DNA of 64,000 nt from Enteractinococcus fodinae (lineage in GTDB: Bacteria; Actinomycetota; Actinomycetes; Actinomycetales; Micrococcaceae). How positions within the stretch are numbered: position 1 is the first letter of the stretch; each line of letters begins with the position of its first letter. Below are positions 61,687 through 64,000 of the stretch, in pieces. Under the pieces are notes generated by a model. The model was not told the origin of the DNA. It was given only the letters and a program-made list of their open reading frames with translations, and searched no databases. The stretch covers positions 868,001 to 932,000 of the forward strand of contig NZ_JAVDYJ010000001.1 in assembly GCF_031458395.1 (NCBI RefSeq). Reading direction: 5' to 3'. Position numbers and translations under genes: made by a program.

Positions 61687-62336
61687 CGCCAACGACTCAC
61701 GTCCCGTCGCTTCGTTCTGCTCGGCGCCCTGTCGCGGGCTATCTGCTGGCCAGCATTGCCGTCGGCGCCGTGGGTTTGGTGACCGCAATTTGGCTGACGG
61801 TCTCGGGGATCATGAATCCTTTTGACGAAGTCTCCGAAGCATATGTTGATATTTTTGACACCGGGGAGGAAGTCGGTCCGCAAACCACCGCGGTTGAGTT
61901 GGAGGACGCCAAATACGCCATCGTGTCTTTTTCGCAAGACACCCAGGCCCCATCGGTGGCAGAACTCAACCAGCAGTGCGCCATCATCGACCCCCATGGT
62001 GATCCGGTTGCGACCAACACCTCCACTCAAGAACTCGGAGCAAGCCAGCGTGACCGTTTCGATGGTGAACTCTCCGATGTCGATCACGTGATATACACCC
62101 ACTTTGAAGCCCGCAGCGGGACCTATCTGGTGACCTGTCAGGACTACGGGCTCCTCAGTGACGGCACGGCTAACCCCATGGGTGATACGGCCATCAAAGG
62201 GGTACTCATCGGATTGGGCAGCATGCTGCTAGCAGCCGGATTATTTATTATGGGCGTAGTTAACAGTTCGCGCAATAAAAAAGCCCAAGCCCAGCGGTTA
62301 CCCCCGAACCCGGTGGCCCCGCCAACCACAGACTAG
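61683..62336 (+). CDS. membrane-anchored protein with an extracytoplasmic domain
   Basis: 217 residues. One hydrophobic helix at residues about 17-42, an acidic soluble part of about 125 residues with two cysteines (QQCAI and TCQDY, possibly a disulfide), and a second helix near residues 165-190, then a basic/proline-rich tail. This resembles a two-helix membrane protein with an outer loop. I do not recognise the family. Its start lies in the stop codon of the 15-codon leader ORF. Confidence 0.6.
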   Translation: MTPTTHVPSLRSARRPVAGYLLASIAVGAVGLVTAIWLTVSGIMNPFDEVSEAYVDIFDTGEEVGPQTTAVELEDAKYAIVSFSQDTQAPSVAELNQQCAIIDPHGDPVATNTSTQELGASQRDRFDGELSDVDHVIYTHFEARSGTYLVTCQDYGLLSDGTANPMGDTAIKGVLIGLGSMLLAAGLFIMGVVNSSRNKKAQAQRLPPNPVAPPTTD

Positions 62337-62425
62337 GTTTCGGCTCATCACGGTTAGCTCTTGCTGGTTCGTAGCGGGACCGCCGATTACTGCTAAGCGA
62401 AAAGCCAGTCACTAAGGTAGAGGGC

Positions 62426-63241
62426 ATGCAAAATTGTTCGGAGTCAGATGCCCGTATCCATACTGAAGTCATCGAAGGTGGCCCGCGACGCGTCGTGTTT
62501 CTCCACGGTCTGATGGGCCGAGGCAAAAACTTCACCACGATCGCTCGCGGCCTGACGGACACGACCACCTCGCTGCTGGTAGATCTGCCCAACCACGGAG
62601 CGTCTTGCTGGACTGAGACCTTTGATTACTTCGAAATCGCCGATCTGGTGGCAGACGAGCTCCGACGCGACTTCTGTAAGGACGAACCCGCCGTGGTCCT
62701 GGGACATTCGCTGGGTGGCAAAGTCGCAATGCTGCTGGCGCTACGACATCCCGAGCTCTTAGCCGGCCTCATCATCGAAGATATCGCCCCGCTGGACTCG
62801 TCAACGAGCGAGTTCGAACACCTGCTGGGTACCTTACTCGAGCTTGACCTGACCGACATCAGCTCCCGACGCGAGGCCCACGCCAAACTCAAAACTGACA
62901 TCGACAACGCCGGGGTGCGTGGATTTCTGCTTCAAAACTTGGTTCGGAATGACGACGGCGGATTTACCTGGCAACCAAACCTGCAGATGCTCTATAACGC
63001 GTTACCCACCATTGTGGGGTTCCCTGACGTGGACGAGATGTTCGAAGATCACCCGGTGTTGTGGATTAAGGGCGAAAACTCAGATTACATCAACGATGAA
63101 GCAACCGTTGAGATGCGCAAACTGTTCCCTATGACCCGTAAGATACAAATCCGCGACGCCAGCCACTGGGTGCATTCCGAACAGCCCAAAATTTTCACCG
63201 AGACGATCGACTACTATATTGCTGGCCGCTACGACGAGTAA
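62426..63241 (+). CDS. alpha/beta-hydrolase fold esterase (YbfF-like)
   Basis: 271 residues. VVFLHGLMGRGKNF (oxyanion loop), LVDLPNHGAS, VLGHSLGGKVAML (nucleophile serine), and ASHWVHSEQP (catalytic histidine) match the YbfF-type esterase pattern. The catalytic acid is less clear. Hydrolyses a short acyl ester or thioester; substrate unknown. Confidence 0.85.
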   Translation: MQNCSESDARIHTEVIEGGPRRVVFLHGLMGRGKNFTTIARGLTDTTTSLLVDLPNHGASCWTETFDYFEIADLVADELRRDFCKDEPAVVLGHSLGGKVAMLLALRHPELLAGLIIEDIAPLDSSTSEFEHLLGTLLELDLTDISSRREAHAKLKTDIDNAGVRGFLLQNLVRNDDGGFTWQPNLQMLYNALPTIVGFPDVDEMFEDHPVLWIKGENSDYINDEATVEMRKLFPMTRKIQIRDASHWVHSEQPKIFTETIDYYIAGRYDE

Positions 63242-63308
63242 CACGACTAATATTGCGCCCACGACGAGCGGACCAGCCAACCGAAGCGGGCTTTGATAGC
63301 CTAACGTC

Positions 63309-63866
63309 GTGACCACGCAACAAGAAGATTCCTCGAGCATCCCTGTCGTTCCGAAAGGACCAGGCGGCCGCGATGCTCTTATCGGGCGACGCATTTTTCC
63401 TTCTCCGCTGGCACGACGGATCACCTACGCGGTGATTTTCGAAATCCTCGCCATCGGATTCACCACCGTTATCCTTGCCGTGCTGGGGAACGACTCTGGT
63501 CCAGCGTTTGTTGTGGGTGTCATCTCCTCGACCGTGGCCCTGACCTGGAATCTGATCTTCAACTGGCTCTTCGAAGCCTTCGAACGACGCATCGGGGTGA
63601 CCGATCGCCCGTGGTACATGCGCGTCGCGCACGCAGTGTGTTTCGAAGGCGGACTCATCCTGATGCTCATCCCTGCGATCGCCTGGGTTTTGGGCATCAG
63701 CCTGTGGGAGGCGTTCCTTTTGGAAGCGCTCCTGTTGGTGTTTTTCCTGATCTACACCGCTATCTATGCCTGGTGTTTCGACCGGACGTTCGGGCTGCCC
63801 GAACCCGCAGAGCATTATGTGCAGAAATCGCGCAATTTGCACACCGCGTCAGACAGTCGTCGATAA
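63309..63866 (+). CDS. PACE-family multidrug efflux transporter
   Basis: 185 residues, GTG start. Four membrane helices in two pairs (residues about 35-60, 65-90, 105-130, 135-160), the bacterial transmembrane pair (BTP) layout. The first helix carries the conserved glutamate (AVIFEILAIG) and WNLIFNWLFEAFERR follows, both typical of PACE proteins. These export chlorhexidine- or polyamine-like cations by proton exchange. Confidence 0.8.
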   Translation: MTTQQEDSSSIPVVPKGPGGRDALIGRRIFPSPLARRITYAVIFEILAIGFTTVILAVLGNDSGPAFVVGVISSTVALTWNLIFNWLFEAFERRIGVTDRPWYMRVAHAVCFEGGLILMLIPAIAWVLGISLWEAFLLEALLLVFFLIYTAIYAWCFDRTFGLPEPAEHYVQKSRNLHTASDSRR

Positions 63867-63895
63867 AAGCCGCTTCAGCCACCTACAGTAGAGAC

Positions 63896-64000
63896 ATGGT
63901 TACAACACAATTTAAAGGCAAGACAGCAAACACCGTCGGCGAGACCCCAGCGGTTGGCTCCCAAGCTCCAGACTTCACTCTGGTCGGCACTGACCTCTCA
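63896..64000 (+). CDS. tpx: thiol peroxidase, N-terminal part (cut by window end)
   Basis: ATG at 63896; 35 codons are visible, reading MVTTQFKGKTANTVGETPAVG and then SQAPDFTLVG. This opening is that of Tpx-type peroxiredoxins, which reduce hydroperoxides with thioredoxin. The catalytic cysteines lie beyond the window. Confidence 0.78.
   Translation, partial: MVTTQFKGKTANTVGETPAVGSQAPDFTLVGTDLS

Overview
The window reads as chromosomal DNA of a high-G+C Gram-positive bacterium, most likely an actinobacterium of the order Micrococcales (Micrococcaceae-like, moderate G+C). The reasons are dense gene packing with ATGA/GTGA/TAATG start-stop overlaps, frequent GTG starts, several probable leaderless starts, and the family content (DrrAB-type exporter, DUF5808 membrane protein, PadR/IclR regulators, PPK2, MDR dehydrogenase). 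A multisubunit Mrp-type antiporter, a choline-to-betaine operon and very acidic secreted binding proteins suggest a salt- or alkali-tolerant lifestyle (inference). I see no tRNA, rRNA, CRISPR array or insertion sequence.

Layout. 1-6.8 kb: end of a flavin monooxygenase-like gene, a TPR-LuxR regulator, a PD-(D/E)XK-like protein with an altered active site, a tiny basic ORF, a wrecked GNAT gene, a flavodoxin-like protein, a membrane methyltransferase, a DUF4287-like protein and an M23-like peptidase. 7-19.4 kb: VOC and SDR proteins, a DrrAB-type ABC exporter, a carboxyethylornithine synthase-like opine dehydrogenase, an acyl-CoA ligase convergent with an FAD hydroxylase, PadR with a coupled membrane protein, ArfB, a BASS transporter and an orphan Mrr-like endonuclease. 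19.5-24.3 kb: an MFS exporter fused to a CBS pair, PdxH and an atypical pyruvate kinase.

24.5-40.8 kb holds two PhnDCE-type phosphonate/phosphite uptake systems. The first has a double-length fused permease. The second is followed by a PEP-mutase/isocitrate-lyase family enzyme and PhnA. Between them lies a translationally coupled trio (HSL esterase, condensation-fold acyltransferase, DUF6320 zinc-ribbon membrane protein) that looks like a dedicated but unassigned pathway, followed by PPK2, an alcohol dehydrogenase and ZapE. 40.8-47 kb: redox and hydrolase genes, MgtC, and an IclR-controlled divergent locus (aromatic-acid transporter / Ldh-family dehydrogenase).

47.3-54.6 kb is one eight-gene Mrp-type cation/proton antiporter operon in the order F-G-(A C-terminal parts + B)-C-D-D'-A N-terminal part-E, with three antiporter-like proton-channel subunits. 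54.6-59.9 kb is a betT-betB-betA choline uptake and oxidation operon on the minus strand. The right end carries a DUF429 protein, an amphi-Trp protein, a small membrane protein preceded by a 15-codon leader ORF, an esterase, a PACE-family transporter and the start of a thiol peroxidase.
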